Origin: a bacterium
GTDB taxonomy: Bacteria > Planctomycetota > UBA8108 > UBA1146
DNA: 64,000 nucleotides
Direction of reading: 5' to 3'
Assembly (NCBI GenBank): GCA_029976805.1
Contig: JAPOLY010000001.1
Coordinates: 57,240 to 121,239 of the forward strand
The notes under the pieces are model-generated. The model was not told the DNA's origin, did not search any database, and saw nothing but the letters and a program-made list of their open reading frames with translations. Position numbers and translations under genes: made by a program. Below, in pieces: positions 19,150 to 27,330 of this stretch; the stretch's first letter is position 1, and each line of letters begins with the position of its first letter.

Positions 19150-20111
19150 ACCACTCTCAAAATGACCCTGATTCTCCGACAGAGGAGGTGGATCCCGGTG
19201 CTTCGAAAATCAACAGTGCTGAGGCATGTTGGAATCATTTCGAAGAGCAGGAGTCGAAGGTGTTGGACGCCATCACTTCATGCCGGGAATCTGCACTGGA
19301 GGCTTCCCGTTGGTGGGCACAAACACTTGGCGGGACCGGTCGGATCATCGGTATGGGAGCCGGAACCAGTGGCCGCCTGATCCAATTGGAAATGGCCGAG
19401 TGGGGCCCCACTTTTTCCGTAGCAGAGGAGCGTCGTCGGGCGTTGATTGCGGGTGGGGTGGAGGCATTGACGCGTGCAGTGGAAGGTGCAGAGGATGATG
19501 GCCCGGCAGGTCGTTCTGCCATTCAGGACTGTGAAGTGAGTGAGTCCGATTTGGTCCTTGGAATCTCTGCCTCCGGAGCCGCTGCCTATGTCAGGGAAGG
19601 CCTGTTGGAAGCGGATCGAAGAGGCGCACGGGTGATGCTGATGACGAGCAATCCGCATAGCGACTGGTTTTCATCCGAACAGGGGCTGCGGCTTCTTCTC
19701 GAGACCGGATCGGAGGCCGTGGCGGGATCCACTCGTCTGGGCGCAGCCACTGCAACGCATCGTCTTCTTCACAGGATTTCGACGATGGGAGCATTGCGAC
19801 TTGGCTGGATCTATCGCGGCAGAATGATCCGGATGCAGGTCACCAATGAGAAACTCGGTCGACGGGCACAGGCGATTGTGTCTGACCTGACAAACCTGTC
19901 AAAAGATCGTGCAATTGAACTTATCTCAATGGCTGAAAACGACTTGCGACTTGCAATCGTGACCGGGTGGCTCTCCGGTAATCTGGATTTTGCCCGAGAG
20001 GTCTTAAATGCTGCGAATGGCCATGTAGGGGTCATTGAAGAACATTTGGAGTCGATCAAGGGGACTTCCCCGCCCCCTGAAGAACTTGCAGCCCTGTTGG
20101 GGAAGCCCTAA
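19146..20111 (+). CDS. murQ: N-acetylmuramic acid 6-phosphate etherase
   Basis: The ATG at 19146 gives 321 residues, close to the usual 300. The SIS-fold motif GAGTSGRLIQLEMAEWGPTF (71-90) and AVEGAEDDG (111-119) carry the two catalytic glutamates, here Glu85 and Glu113. ISASGAAAYVREG and GSTRLGAATATH continue the family pattern, and VTNEKLGRRA is the conserved C-terminal helix. MurQ cleaves the lactyl ether of MurNAc-6-P to GlcNAc-6-P during peptidoglycan recycling. It is translationally coupled to the exported protein upstream. MurNAc kinase is not in the window, though AnmK or a PTS would be needed. Confidence 0.94.
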   Translation: MNHSQNDPDSPTEEVDPGASKINSAEACWNHFEEQESKVLDAITSCRESALEASRWWAQTLGGTGRIIGMGAGTSGRLIQLEMAEWGPTFSVAEERRRALIAGGVEALTRAVEGAEDDGPAGRSAIQDCEVSESDLVLGISASGAAAYVREGLLEADRRGARVMLMTSNPHSDWFSSEQGLRLLLETGSEAVAGSTRLGAATATHRLLHRISTMGALRLGWIYRGRMIRMQVTNEKLGRRAQAIVSDLTNLSKDRAIELISMAENDLRLAIVTGWLSGNLDFAREVLNAANGHVGVIEEHLESIKGTSPPPEELAALLGKP

Positions 20112-20177
20112 TTTTCACACCTTGGGCAGATCAAGCCGCAGGCTCTGTCCATAGAAGATGAAGATGAGGTTTTGACC

Positions 20178-20420
20178 ATGAATACCCAGACCCCCGACCA
20201 TTCCCCTATGGAGAAGTCCGAGAGTACCCAGCCGGAAAACCCGCTGCGTCAAAATGTCATCGATCCCCTGATGGAGAATGCCCGTTCGATTTCCGGGCGT
20301 GCGGCAAGCGAGTTTTCCCAGGGGGCGGAGTTGATTCGTGCAAAGGTGATCCAGTCCGCAGAGGACTTGAAAAAATCAACCTTTGCTGATCATGTCTGCA
20401 ATCCGCCAAAGATGCTCTGA
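20178..20420 (+). CDS. Small protein of unknown function
   Basis: An ATG at 20178 with a GAGG about 8 nt upstream opens an 80-residue frame. A TTG six nt earlier is an alternative. The N-terminus is Pro/Ser/Glu-rich, and the middle (RSISGRAASEFSQGAELIRAKVIQSAEDL) looks like one amphipathic helix. There is no signal peptide or known family. It follows murQ by 66 nt and could be transcribed with it. The convergent tatD gene ends 18 nt downstream. Codon-like composition and a good ribosome site support it as real, but only weakly. Confidence 0.5.
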   Translation: MNTQTPDHSPMEKSESTQPENPLRQNVIDPLMENARSISGRAASEFSQGAELIRAKVIQSAEDLKKSTFADHVCNPPKML

Positions 20421-20437
20421 TCCACTGAACGGGTGAA

Positions 20438-21235
20438 TCAGGAGCGGGTCATTCGGAACAACCTGCGACAATTCTCAGTCGTTCCCTCGAGCAGTTCACG
20501 CAGCCCCTGTCCCCTGACTTTCCCCAGAGTCTCGGCGGTGTGCAGGGCGAAAACGGGTTCATTTCTTTTCCCACGTACCTGTTGAGGTGCCAAAAAGGGA
20601 CTGTCTGTTTCCAGAAGCAATCGATCCGCTGGCACGATCTTCGCCGCCTCCCTGAGATCTTCCGCTTTGGGATAAGTCACATTTCCTGCAAAACTGATGT
20701 ACCAGCCCAACTCCAGAGCACGTCGGGCTTCTTCTACCGTGCCTCCGAAACAGTGAAAGACTCCGATCACGTCTCCGCCATCCTGTTCGATGACATCCAG
20801 TGTGTCTGACCAGGCTTCGCGGCAATGAATCACTACCGGAAGTTTGAGCTTGCGAGCCAACTTTAATTGGTCACGAAACGCACGGTCCTGAACTTCAGGA
20901 GTCACATCTTTCCAGTAGTAGTCGAGGCCGATTTCCCCGATGGCAACAACGTGGTCCCTGTTTTCCTCAAAGAGGGATTCGATTCCGGAAAGGGTTTTCA
21001 GGTAATCCTCTTCTTCGAGCTGGGAGTGGGTCGGATGCAGGCCGATCGCGGCGTGACAGAATCCGGGGTATTCCCTGGCGAGTTGAATGACCTTCTGACT
21101 GGTTTCAAGGTCGATCCCAATATTGATGATTCCGACAAATCCCGATTCTTTCGCTCTCGAGATCACTTCCTGTCGATCCTCATCAAAGCGGTCAAAGTAC
21201 AAATGAGCGTGGCTGTCGATCGCAGGAATCTTCAA
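20438..21235 (-). CDS. tatD: TatD-family metal-dependent DNase/hydrolase
   Basis: A TTG start at 21235 overlaps the stop of the upstream amidohydrolase (TTGA) with GAAGAGGA just before it. The open frame reaches back to 21310, but that part lies inside the neighbour. The protein has 265 residues: metal ligands H9-x-H11 (SHAHL), GEIGLDYY, VIHCREA, FHCFGG and TDSPFLAP, all standard for the TIM-barrel TatD family. TatD proteins are cytoplasmic 3'-exonucleases or general metal hydrolases. The overlap suggests co-expression with the amidohydrolase, but a shared pathway is not evident. Confidence 0.94.
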   Translation of the reverse strand: MKIPAIDSHAHLYFDRFDEDRQEVISRAKESGFVGIINIGIDLETSQKVIQLAREYPGFCHAAIGLHPTHSQLEEEDYLKTLSGIESLFEENRDHVVAIGEIGLDYYWKDVTPEVQDRAFRDQLKLARKLKLPVVIHCREAWSDTLDVIEQDGGDVIGVFHCFGGTVEEARRALELGWYISFAGNVTYPKAEDLREAAKIVPADRLLLETDSPFLAPQQVRGKRNEPVFALHTAETLGKVRGQGLRELLEGTTENCRRLFRMTRS

Positions 21236-22494
21236 CGGTCCTCTTCTCTGCCAGAGTCCACACTGGAGTCTGGGGCACTGGAGTTGATCACTCTTCCGTC
21301 GATCCAGCATGCCTGCACGGAACCCTGAAGAGCCGCCTCAAGGGGCACTTCAGGGGCGCCGCTGTGACTTGGAATGGAAACTGCGACCAGATCGGCAGGG
21401 TCTCCCGGTTGCAAACGACCACTTCCCAAGAGTGAGCTATGGCCGTTTCGGGCCAGCCAGGATCGGGGATGAATGGTCACCATACGCCATAAGTCCACTG
21501 CGGGGATTTGTGGTGCCGCTTTTCGTGCGCTTCTCATCTCCTCCAGCATGGAGAGATGGCCCGCAGACAGGCGACCGTCAGTTCCGAGCAAAACCTCCAC
21601 ACCCATTCCGATGGCCGCCGGTGCGGGATGGGCAGGGCGACGGAAATAGTCGTGGGAGGATGGACACCAGACCAGTGCCAGATTGTTCGCCGCGATTTGC
21701 CGAAACTCATCTTCAGAGCAGTGATTACCGTGGATGATCAGTCCGGAAGAAGAGAGTGCGCCTTTGGCATCGAGATCGCTGATCCAGCTGTTGCCCAGAT
21801 TCCAATCAACGGGATCCGCGCCAAATCGATTGAGGAACTCTGCTCCAGGACCGGTTCCTTCCGTCAACAATTCCTGTTCCCACTCTGCTTCTGCGACATG
21901 GGTCGCCCAGAGGAGTTTTTTGTCCTCGCAACATTTCATGAGCTCTGTCATCACGTGGGGGTGCACCGTGTAGGGTGAATGGGGGGAGAGTGCACGAAGT
22001 TCCCGGGAGGGATCAGAAGTTTCACCCACAAAATCGTCGATGATTTCCGCAGGGGGTTTGTCTGCAGGAAACTTTGCTTCCAGTGAAATCATTTCCCGAA
22101 AGAGAACCCTTTTGAGGTCGGAATCCTGAAGTGCTTCGCAGGAGTGCCCGCGGGGATCGATATCAAAGACCGCAGTGGTACCGTTGCTCAGGGACTCTTC
22201 GATTCCGGTGACCGCTGCTTCGACCAAACCTTTATCACCGAGTTCCCTGCGCGCTTCGACGACCCCTTTCAGCCAATCTTCAAAACTGCCGGGAATCGTA
22301 TCGGCATCCCGTTCCAGGCTCAGGTCGAGATGGACATGGGAGTTCACCATGCCGCTGCTCAGGATCACCGCTCCCAGATCGAGGTCGCTTTCTCCGGGAG
22401 GAAGGATCTCTGAAATGTTTCCATTCTCGATCACCAATCTTCCCGGAGAGGGATTCTCTTCACCGGTGAACAGGTAATCAGCTGCGATTCGCAT
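21232..22494 (-). CDS. ATZ/TRZ-type amidohydrolase, candidate aminofutalosine deaminase
   Basis: The chosen ATG at 22494 gives 420 residues with AAGAGGG about 11 nt upstream; a further ATG at 22515 is possible. Metal-binding motifs of the amidohydrolase superfamily are present: HxH in VNSHVHLDLS, His in ATHVAEAEWE, His in IIHGNHCSEDE, and Asp in LLGTDGRLSAG. The N- and C-terminal beta-sandwich parts (RLVIENGNIS, LQPGDPADLVAVSIP) match deaminases of the TRZ/ATZ group. Candidates include aminofutalosine deaminase (MqnX), S-adenosylhomocysteine or 5'-methylthioadenosine deaminase, and guanine-type enzymes. The nearby quinone cluster makes the futalosine option attractive, but this is inference. 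Confidence 0.85.
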   Translation of the reverse strand: MRIAADYLFTGEENPSPGRLVIENGNISEILPPGESDLDLGAVILSSGMVNSHVHLDLSLERDADTIPGSFEDWLKGVVEARRELGDKGLVEAAVTGIEESLSNGTTAVFDIDPRGHSCEALQDSDLKRVLFREMISLEAKFPADKPPAEIIDDFVGETSDPSRELRALSPHSPYTVHPHVMTELMKCCEDKKLLWATHVAEAEWEQELLTEGTGPGAEFLNRFGADPVDWNLGNSWISDLDAKGALSSSGLIIHGNHCSEDEFRQIAANNLALVWCPSSHDYFRRPAHPAPAAIGMGVEVLLGTDGRLSAGHLSMLEEMRSARKAAPQIPAVDLWRMVTIHPRSWLARNGHSSLLGSGRLQPGDPADLVAVSIPSHSGAPEVPLEAALQGSVQACWIDGRVINSSAPDSSVDSGREEDR

Positions 22495-22648
22495 CGGTTC
22501 TGTGGCCCTCTTCATGAATCCAGAGTGGGAGTCTGCTACAATGTCATGCAATCCAGTCGTCAGAATCGACTTCACGGGAGACTCCCGGACTGAACAATCG
22601 TTTTCAGTCTGGGGGATCAAAGTCGCCGCGACCAGCCTTCAGGAGTGT

Positions 22649-23041
22649 ATGTTGACAGATCAGTGCCGGATTTCGACCGCAAAGGGTTTACGGAGTTCGT
22701 CTATCGAGTTCAGTGGACGCGGACCGGGGATCGGTTTGATTCTGGGGGTCTTGTTGATTCTCTGTGCCGGTTGTTCCGGTTCCTCCCCAACAAGGGGAGC
22801 AGAAAATCCGCGGGGATCCCTGATTCCGCTGCAGCCCCGAACCACCAAGGTCATGAGCCTCAGGGGAGAGACTCTGGAGGATGTTGCCCATCGTACCGGT
22901 TTTGAGATCTCGGTTCTGGAAGGGCTCAATCCTTCACTGGTTGATGTCAGGTTGTCCACGGGTGTTGAAATACGCTGCCCTGTGGGCCAGCCTGGAATTC
23001 GCAGGGTCGAGCAACGGCCTTCGAAAGGGGCAAGAGATTGA
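22649..23041 (+). CDS. Small LysM-like lipoprotein
   Basis: An ATG at 22649 with AGGAG 3 nt before it gives 130 residues; the frame is open further upstream but overlaps the amidohydrolase start region. A hydrophobic segment ends in LCAGC-SGSS, a lipobox-like site with the Cys at about residue 46. After a short linker, residues about 72-115 (KVMSLRGETLEDVAHRTGFE...) look like a LysM domain, the peptidoglycan-binding module. It is probably a lipid-anchored envelope protein. Its stop overlaps the dGTPase-like TTG start (TTGA), so it is translationally coupled to that gene. Confidence 0.7.
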   Translation: MLTDQCRISTAKGLRSSSIEFSGRGPGIGLILGVLLILCAGCSGSSPTRGAENPRGSLIPLQPRTTKVMSLRGETLEDVAHRTGFEISVLEGLNPSLVDVRLSTGVEIRCPVGQPGIRRVEQRPSKGARD

Positions 23042-24231
23042 ATGAGGAAAGCGCGGCAAGAGCTTCGGGCAGGGTCAGGTCTGAAGAACTGGAAAAAAGC
23101 CTTCTTGCACCCTACGCCATGTTCAGCAGTGACAGCCGGGGGCGTCAGCATCCTGAGGAAGCAGACGAGTACCGGACGATTTATCAGCACGACAGGGATC
23201 GCGTCATTCACTGCACGGCTTTTCGTCGACTTGAATACAAGACTCAGGTCTTTGCCAATCACCAGGGGGATCATTACCGAACCCGTCTGACCCATACCCT
23301 CGAGGTCGCCCAGGTTTCGAGAGCCGTCGCCCGTCGACTCGGCCTCAATGAAGATCTGGTTGAGACGATTGCTCTCGTTCACGATGTCGGCCACCCGCCC
23401 TTTGGCCATGCAGGTGAACGCGAACTTGCCCAGTTGATGTCGAATCATGGGGGCTTCAATCACAATCGACATGCCTTGAGGGTTGTCGATCTTCTCGAAT
23501 CCAGATATCCCGCATTCCCGGGACTCAATCTCTCCTGGGAAGTGCGTGAATCCATCGTCAAGCACTACGGACGTTTTGATGAACCTGAGCTGGACCAATT
23601 CCTGCCCGGCAAGCCACCCACATTGGAAGCGCAGTTGGCGGATATCGGTGATTCCCTCGCTTACGACAGTCACGATCTGGATGATGGCCTGCGATCAGGA
23701 GTGCTGGATCTCAGGGAGTTGTCAGAGATCGATCTGTTTCGGCGGGCGATGGAGAGGGTCAATGCCCTTCACGGTTCCGGTATCTCGAGTCGTGCACTGA
23801 TCGCCCGATGTGTCTCGGCGGTGATTTCCCAGCAAGTCAATGATCTGGTCCTGACCAGTCGTGAACGTCTGCAAAAGAATGCTGTCGGGGATGTTGAAGC
23901 GGTTCGCCAGCACGACGGGAACCTGATCGGTTTCTCCACGGCAATGTCTGCAGACAAGGCCCAACTTCAGGGATTTCTTCAGGAGAAACTCTATCGGGAT
24001 CCGTTTTGCGTGCGCATGTCCCAGAAGGGTCGTCGAATGGTGGCGGCACTTTTTGAAGAGTTTGTGCACGAACCGGCCCAATTGCCACCGGAGCATTTGG
24101 CCCGCTGTGCAGAGCTGGGTCGTGAACGTGCGGTCTGTGACTACATTGCCGGGATGACCGATCGTTATTGTGCGAAAGAGTATGAACGCCTGTTCCTTCC
24201 GAACAGCAGTGACCCCGGGAGAATGTCCTGA
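23038..24231 (+). CDS. dgt: dGTPase-like HD-domain phosphohydrolase
   Basis: The frame starts at a TTG overlapping the upstream stop, with AAGGGG just before it, and encodes 397 residues. The HD-domain residues are visible: RLTHTLEVAQ, then HDVGHPPFGHAGE at about residue 115-130, with RVIHCTAFRRLEYKTQVF in front, the dGTPase family signature. It should hydrolyse dNTPs to the deoxynucleoside and tripolyphosphate, with the exact nucleotide unknown. It is a single-domain type I-like form with no extra domain. Its TGA overlaps the ispD ATG by one base, placing it in an operon with a LysM lipoprotein and ispD. Confidence 0.9.
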   Translation: MNEESAARASGRVRSEELEKSLLAPYAMFSSDSRGRQHPEEADEYRTIYQHDRDRVIHCTAFRRLEYKTQVFANHQGDHYRTRLTHTLEVAQVSRAVARRLGLNEDLVETIALVHDVGHPPFGHAGERELAQLMSNHGGFNHNRHALRVVDLLESRYPAFPGLNLSWEVRESIVKHYGRFDEPELDQFLPGKPPTLEAQLADIGDSLAYDSHDLDDGLRSGVLDLRELSEIDLFRRAMERVNALHGSGISSRALIARCVSAVISQQVNDLVLTSRERLQKNAVGDVEAVRQHDGNLIGFSTAMSADKAQLQGFLQEKLYRDPFCVRMSQKGRRMVAALFEEFVHEPAQLPPEHLARCAELGRERAVCDYIAGMTDRYCAKEYERLFLPNSSDPGRMS

Positions 24232-24923
24232 TGAAATATTGGGCGGTAGTGGTTGCGGCGGGGGATGGAACGCGTCTGGGCAGAAAGCTGAGAAAGGCGG
24301 CTGTCGAACTCAGCGGCAAGTCGCTGGTTTCCCATTCCGTCTCAGCAGTGTGTCAGCATCCCGACTGTTTGGGCGGCGTATTGGTGGTGCACCCTGAAGA
24401 TCAGCAGGTTGCCGGGGAGTGGTTGAGAAATGGCCTCGACAGGGAACTCCCCTTTCAGGTTGTCGCTGGAGGAGCCACCAGGCGGGAGAGTGTCCAGAAC
24501 GGTGTGGCCACTTTGACAGACAAGGCTCGGCCGGATGATCTGGTGGCGATTCATGACGGAGCCCGTCCACTCCTGCATCCACAGGATCTCCAGCGTGTCT
24601 TGGAAATGGCTCACGAGAATGGAGCGGCTCTCCTCGCGGAAGCGGTCACGGACACCCTTCACCGGGGAGATGACCAGGCTTCCTGGGACGGCTTCGTCGA
24701 CAGGGATCACCTGTGGCGCGCGCAGACTCCGCAGATCTTTCGATATTCGGGGTTGTCGGAGGCGCTCCGGAATAACGCAGGGGGCAAGACGGACGAGGTT
24801 GAGTGCGTGGTCGCTGCCGGGCAATCGGTCCAGTTTGTTCAGGCGGGGCACCTGAATCTCAAAATTACGACCCCGGCTGATCTTCATCTGGCCCAATTAC
24901 TTCTGGATTCCCGTCCCTCCTGA
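24231..24923 (+). CDS. ispD: 2-C-methyl-D-erythritol 4-phosphate cytidylyltransferase
   Basis: The 230-residue protein has the nucleotidyl-transfer signature AAGDGTRLG near the N-terminus. RRESVQNGV, VAIHDGARP, DTLHRG and AQTPQIFR follow, then TDEVECVVAAGQ and NLKITTPADL. All match IspD, which makes CDP-ME in the non-mevalonate isoprenoid pathway. The Pro-Lys normally after the first loop is replaced (RKAAVELSGKSL), a mild divergence. The pathway partner ispF is 2 kb downstream, separated by a probable porin gene. ATG overlaps the dGTPase-like stop by one base. Confidence 0.95.
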   Translation: MKYWAVVVAAGDGTRLGRKLRKAAVELSGKSLVSHSVSAVCQHPDCLGGVLVVHPEDQQVAGEWLRNGLDRELPFQVVAGGATRRESVQNGVATLTDKARPDDLVAIHDGARPLLHPQDLQRVLEMAHENGAALLAEAVTDTLHRGDDQASWDGFVDRDHLWRAQTPQIFRYSGLSEALRNNAGGKTDEVECVVAAGQSVQFVQAGHLNLKITTPADLHLAQLLLDSRPS

Positions 24924-25167
24924 GGACTGACTTGAGGCATTTGGGGGTCCTGAAGGCGGTATGAATCATTTCCGGTCTTCTCTTCTCCTTGACGTCGGGG
25001 CCCATTTTGCTCAGACTCCTCATTGTTGCGATTGCGCAGCCTGAGATTTTCGAGTTTCGAAACATCCTGTTCCGATGCGGGTGGCTGCGTTTTCATCCAA
25101 GTCGTTCAAAAACAGCGGGGGGCTCCCGAGGGATCTCCCGGCATTTGCGGGGAAGGGGAATGACCCC

Positions 25168-26580
25168 ATGTTGAATCTTCTCAAAAGGACTCCTGCCATT
25201 CTTGGAGTTCTGATTGCTTCTGCTTGTGGAGTACTGGTCTCTTCCACTCCCGTGGATGCGCAGACTTCCATCGGCGGAGACGTCAAGCCCAAGCGTGCCC
25301 TGCGCCTGACCATCAGCGGAGACCTCTCCCTGAGTTTCGTCGATCGCAGTTCCAGCTTTGCGGATGCGGCTCTCGGTGACGGTGCCGGCGGTGCTGCTGC
25401 TCCTCTTGCCAGTTCGTGGGACCCTGCAGTCCGCGATGGGTTCTTCTTCGATCCGATCTTCCACCTCGACCTTGAGGCTGAAGTCTCGGAAGGCGTCGAT
25501 GCGAGCATTCGTATGGGAACTCCCTTCGATGCCCAGGAAAATCTTCGCAATGGTCGTCCTCCGCTGGGAATCCAGGAAGCCAAGATCAGTTGGGAAGGGG
25601 CGATGTACCCTGACCTTGACCTCGATCTGGGTGTCGTTCGCTACACTTTGGACCTCGCTGGTAACGGAAATCCGATGTTCCTCAGTCTCGGAAACTCCGA
25701 GAGTGCATTCGACAATCCCGGTGCAGGAGTTCTCGACTCCGGCATGCCCCAGTCCAGTTCTGCGGGTCGGGTCGATGCCCTGAATCCAGCTGGTGCAGTG
25801 GGTTACTACGATCTGGGAGAGAACTCCATCGACATTCTCATGTTCGATCTCTCTTCCCTGAACGACGAGTCCCTGTTTGGCTTCGTCTACAACATGCCGC
25901 TGAATACCGGTGACTACGAAGGCAGCATGTCCTTCACTTGGATCAATGCCAAGAATGACGGTGGATCCGATCTTTTCACCCTGGGTGGTGGTGCCCATGT
26001 TTCGGGTGCAGACGGCCTCAAGTTCTACGGTGAGATGTACATCCAGAATGGTGATTACGGATCCGGAACCGGATCGGGAACCATCGATCAGGACGCCCAT
26101 GCTTTCCTTGCCGGGGTTCGCTACGATCTTCCGGATATGGATGAAGAAGCTGCTCCGTGGATCGACGTCTCCTTCTGGGACTACTCCGGTGACAGTGATT
26201 CCACCGACAACTCCAATGGCAACTTCGTTTCCTACGAGTTCAACAACGATACGATCGTTCTTGAAGACTCTTACTACGGTCTCGACGTGGACACCAACTA
26301 TCGCGCGATCAAGATCAAGGGTGGCATGAACCTTTCTCCCGAGTGGTCGATCCAGGGCACCTTTGCTTACGCAACCCTGAACTCAAATGCCGGTGGAAAT
26401 GCCTCGAACCCCTCCAACAACAGCAAAAAGCTGGGTGACGAGTTCGACGTCCGTGCGACTTACCGTGCAACCGACTTCCTGACCTTCCACCTCAACGCCG
26501 GAACCTTGCAGAATGCCAAGGCTCTCGGTGTCGGTTCCGGAATTGAAGTCTTCTCGATGACTTCGGAAGTCCGCTTCTAG
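25168..26580 (+). CDS. Probable outer-membrane porin or beta-barrel protein
   Basis: The ATG at 25168 follows GGAAGGGGAA and starts a 470-residue precursor with a good signal peptide (about 1-33, ending VDAQ). The open frame reaches back to 25075, but the earlier part is not signal-like. The mature part has many short amphipathic beta segments (for example LDLDLGVVRYTLDLAGN, NSIDILMFDLSS, AAPWIDVSFWDYSGD) and ends in Phe (EVRF), as outer-membrane barrels often do. It may be a porin of the carbohydrate-selective or alginate-export type, but this is not certain. It is monocistronic with a strong terminator. Confidence 0.75.
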   Translation: MLNLLKRTPAILGVLIASACGVLVSSTPVDAQTSIGGDVKPKRALRLTISGDLSLSFVDRSSSFADAALGDGAGGAAAPLASSWDPAVRDGFFFDPIFHLDLEAEVSEGVDASIRMGTPFDAQENLRNGRPPLGIQEAKISWEGAMYPDLDLDLGVVRYTLDLAGNGNPMFLSLGNSESAFDNPGAGVLDSGMPQSSSAGRVDALNPAGAVGYYDLGENSIDILMFDLSSLNDESLFGFVYNMPLNTGDYEGSMSFTWINAKNDGGSDLFTLGGGAHVSGADGLKFYGEMYIQNGDYGSGTGSGTIDQDAHAFLAGVRYDLPDMDEEAAPWIDVSFWDYSGDSDSTDNSNGNFVSYEFNNDTIVLEDSYYGLDVDTNYRAIKIKGGMNLSPEWSIQGTFAYATLNSNAGGNASNPSNNSKKLGDEFDVRATYRATDFLTFHLNAGTLQNAKALGVGSGIEVFSMTSEVRF

Positions 26581-26625
26581 ACGATTTCGTCAGTGATTTA
26601 ACCGACGACGTCAGTGAAACGACAA

Positions 26626-26665
26626 GTCAGCCCCCCGGGGATTTCCCCGGGGGGCTGACTTTTTT
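26626..26665 (+). terminator. Rho-independent terminator of the porin-like gene
   Basis: A perfect 15-bp stem (26626-26640 with 26645-26659, loop ATTT) is followed directly by six Ts. It begins 46 nt after the stop at 26580. Confidence 0.95.
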
Positions 26666-26799
26666 GTGCGAACGGTGCTCGTTCGAATCGCCCCACCTCT
26701 CTCGGGAGCCATGTTGGACAACTCGCACGCCGATGATTCAGGGTCTACAATCTGCTTCAACGAAGCGGAGTTCATCCAAAGATCTTCAAATGGAGAATC

Positions 26800-27330
26800 A
26801 TGACAGAGATCGATCCATCCTCGTCCGCACAACCTGCAGGCTTGAGCCAACGATACGGAATCGGGACCGATAGACATCGATTGGAACCCGGAGAGGGTCT
26901 CATCCTTGCGGGGGTTCAGATCCCCTGCGAGTTGCAGGCTGTCGCACACTCGGATGGGGATGCCGTCCTTCATGCGGTGGCAGATGCCATCCTCGGGGCG
27001 GCCGGTGGTACTGATATCGGCGATCTGTTTGCAGACGACGATCCTCAGTGGAAGGGTCTCGATTCGTCCATCATCGTGGAGCGGGCATGCCAATGGTCTG
27101 CTGCACAGGGTTGGAAACCGGTTCAGGTGGATGTCGTCATTCATCTTGAGCGCCCCAAACTGGCGGATCATCGGGATGCGATGAAAGCATCCCTGGCTCG
27201 ACAGCTTTCGATCCCGGTGGATTGTGTTGGGCTCAAGGCGAAGACCGGTGAAAGTCTGGGGCCGGTCGGAGAAGGCCGGGCCATCGACACGATGGCCGTT
27301 GTTCAGTTGCATAGAGCGGGAGAAAAATGA
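26800..27330 (+). CDS. ispF: 2-C-methyl-D-erythritol 2,4-cyclodiphosphate synthase
   Basis: The 176-residue protein has the zinc ligands of IspF: Asp and His in GIGTDRHRL, and His in VAHSDGDAVLHAVADAILGAAGG. Then come DIGDLFADDD, VDVVIHLERPKL and KAKTGESLG-x-VGEG, the C-terminal signature. It converts CDP-ME-2-phosphate to the cyclic diphosphate. The GIGTDRH N-terminus replaces the usual GxGxDVH but keeps the metal ligands. The stop overlaps the cysS ATG (ATGA). An ATG with GGAG 5 nt upstream supports the start. A 20-residue N-terminal extension rich in Ser/Gln precedes the core. Confidence 0.95.
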   Translation: MTEIDPSSSAQPAGLSQRYGIGTDRHRLEPGEGLILAGVQIPCELQAVAHSDGDAVLHAVADAILGAAGGTDIGDLFADDDPQWKGLDSSIIVERACQWSAAQGWKPVQVDVVIHLERPKLADHRDAMKASLARQLSIPVDCVGLKAKTGESLGPVGEGRAIDTMAVVQLHRAGEK

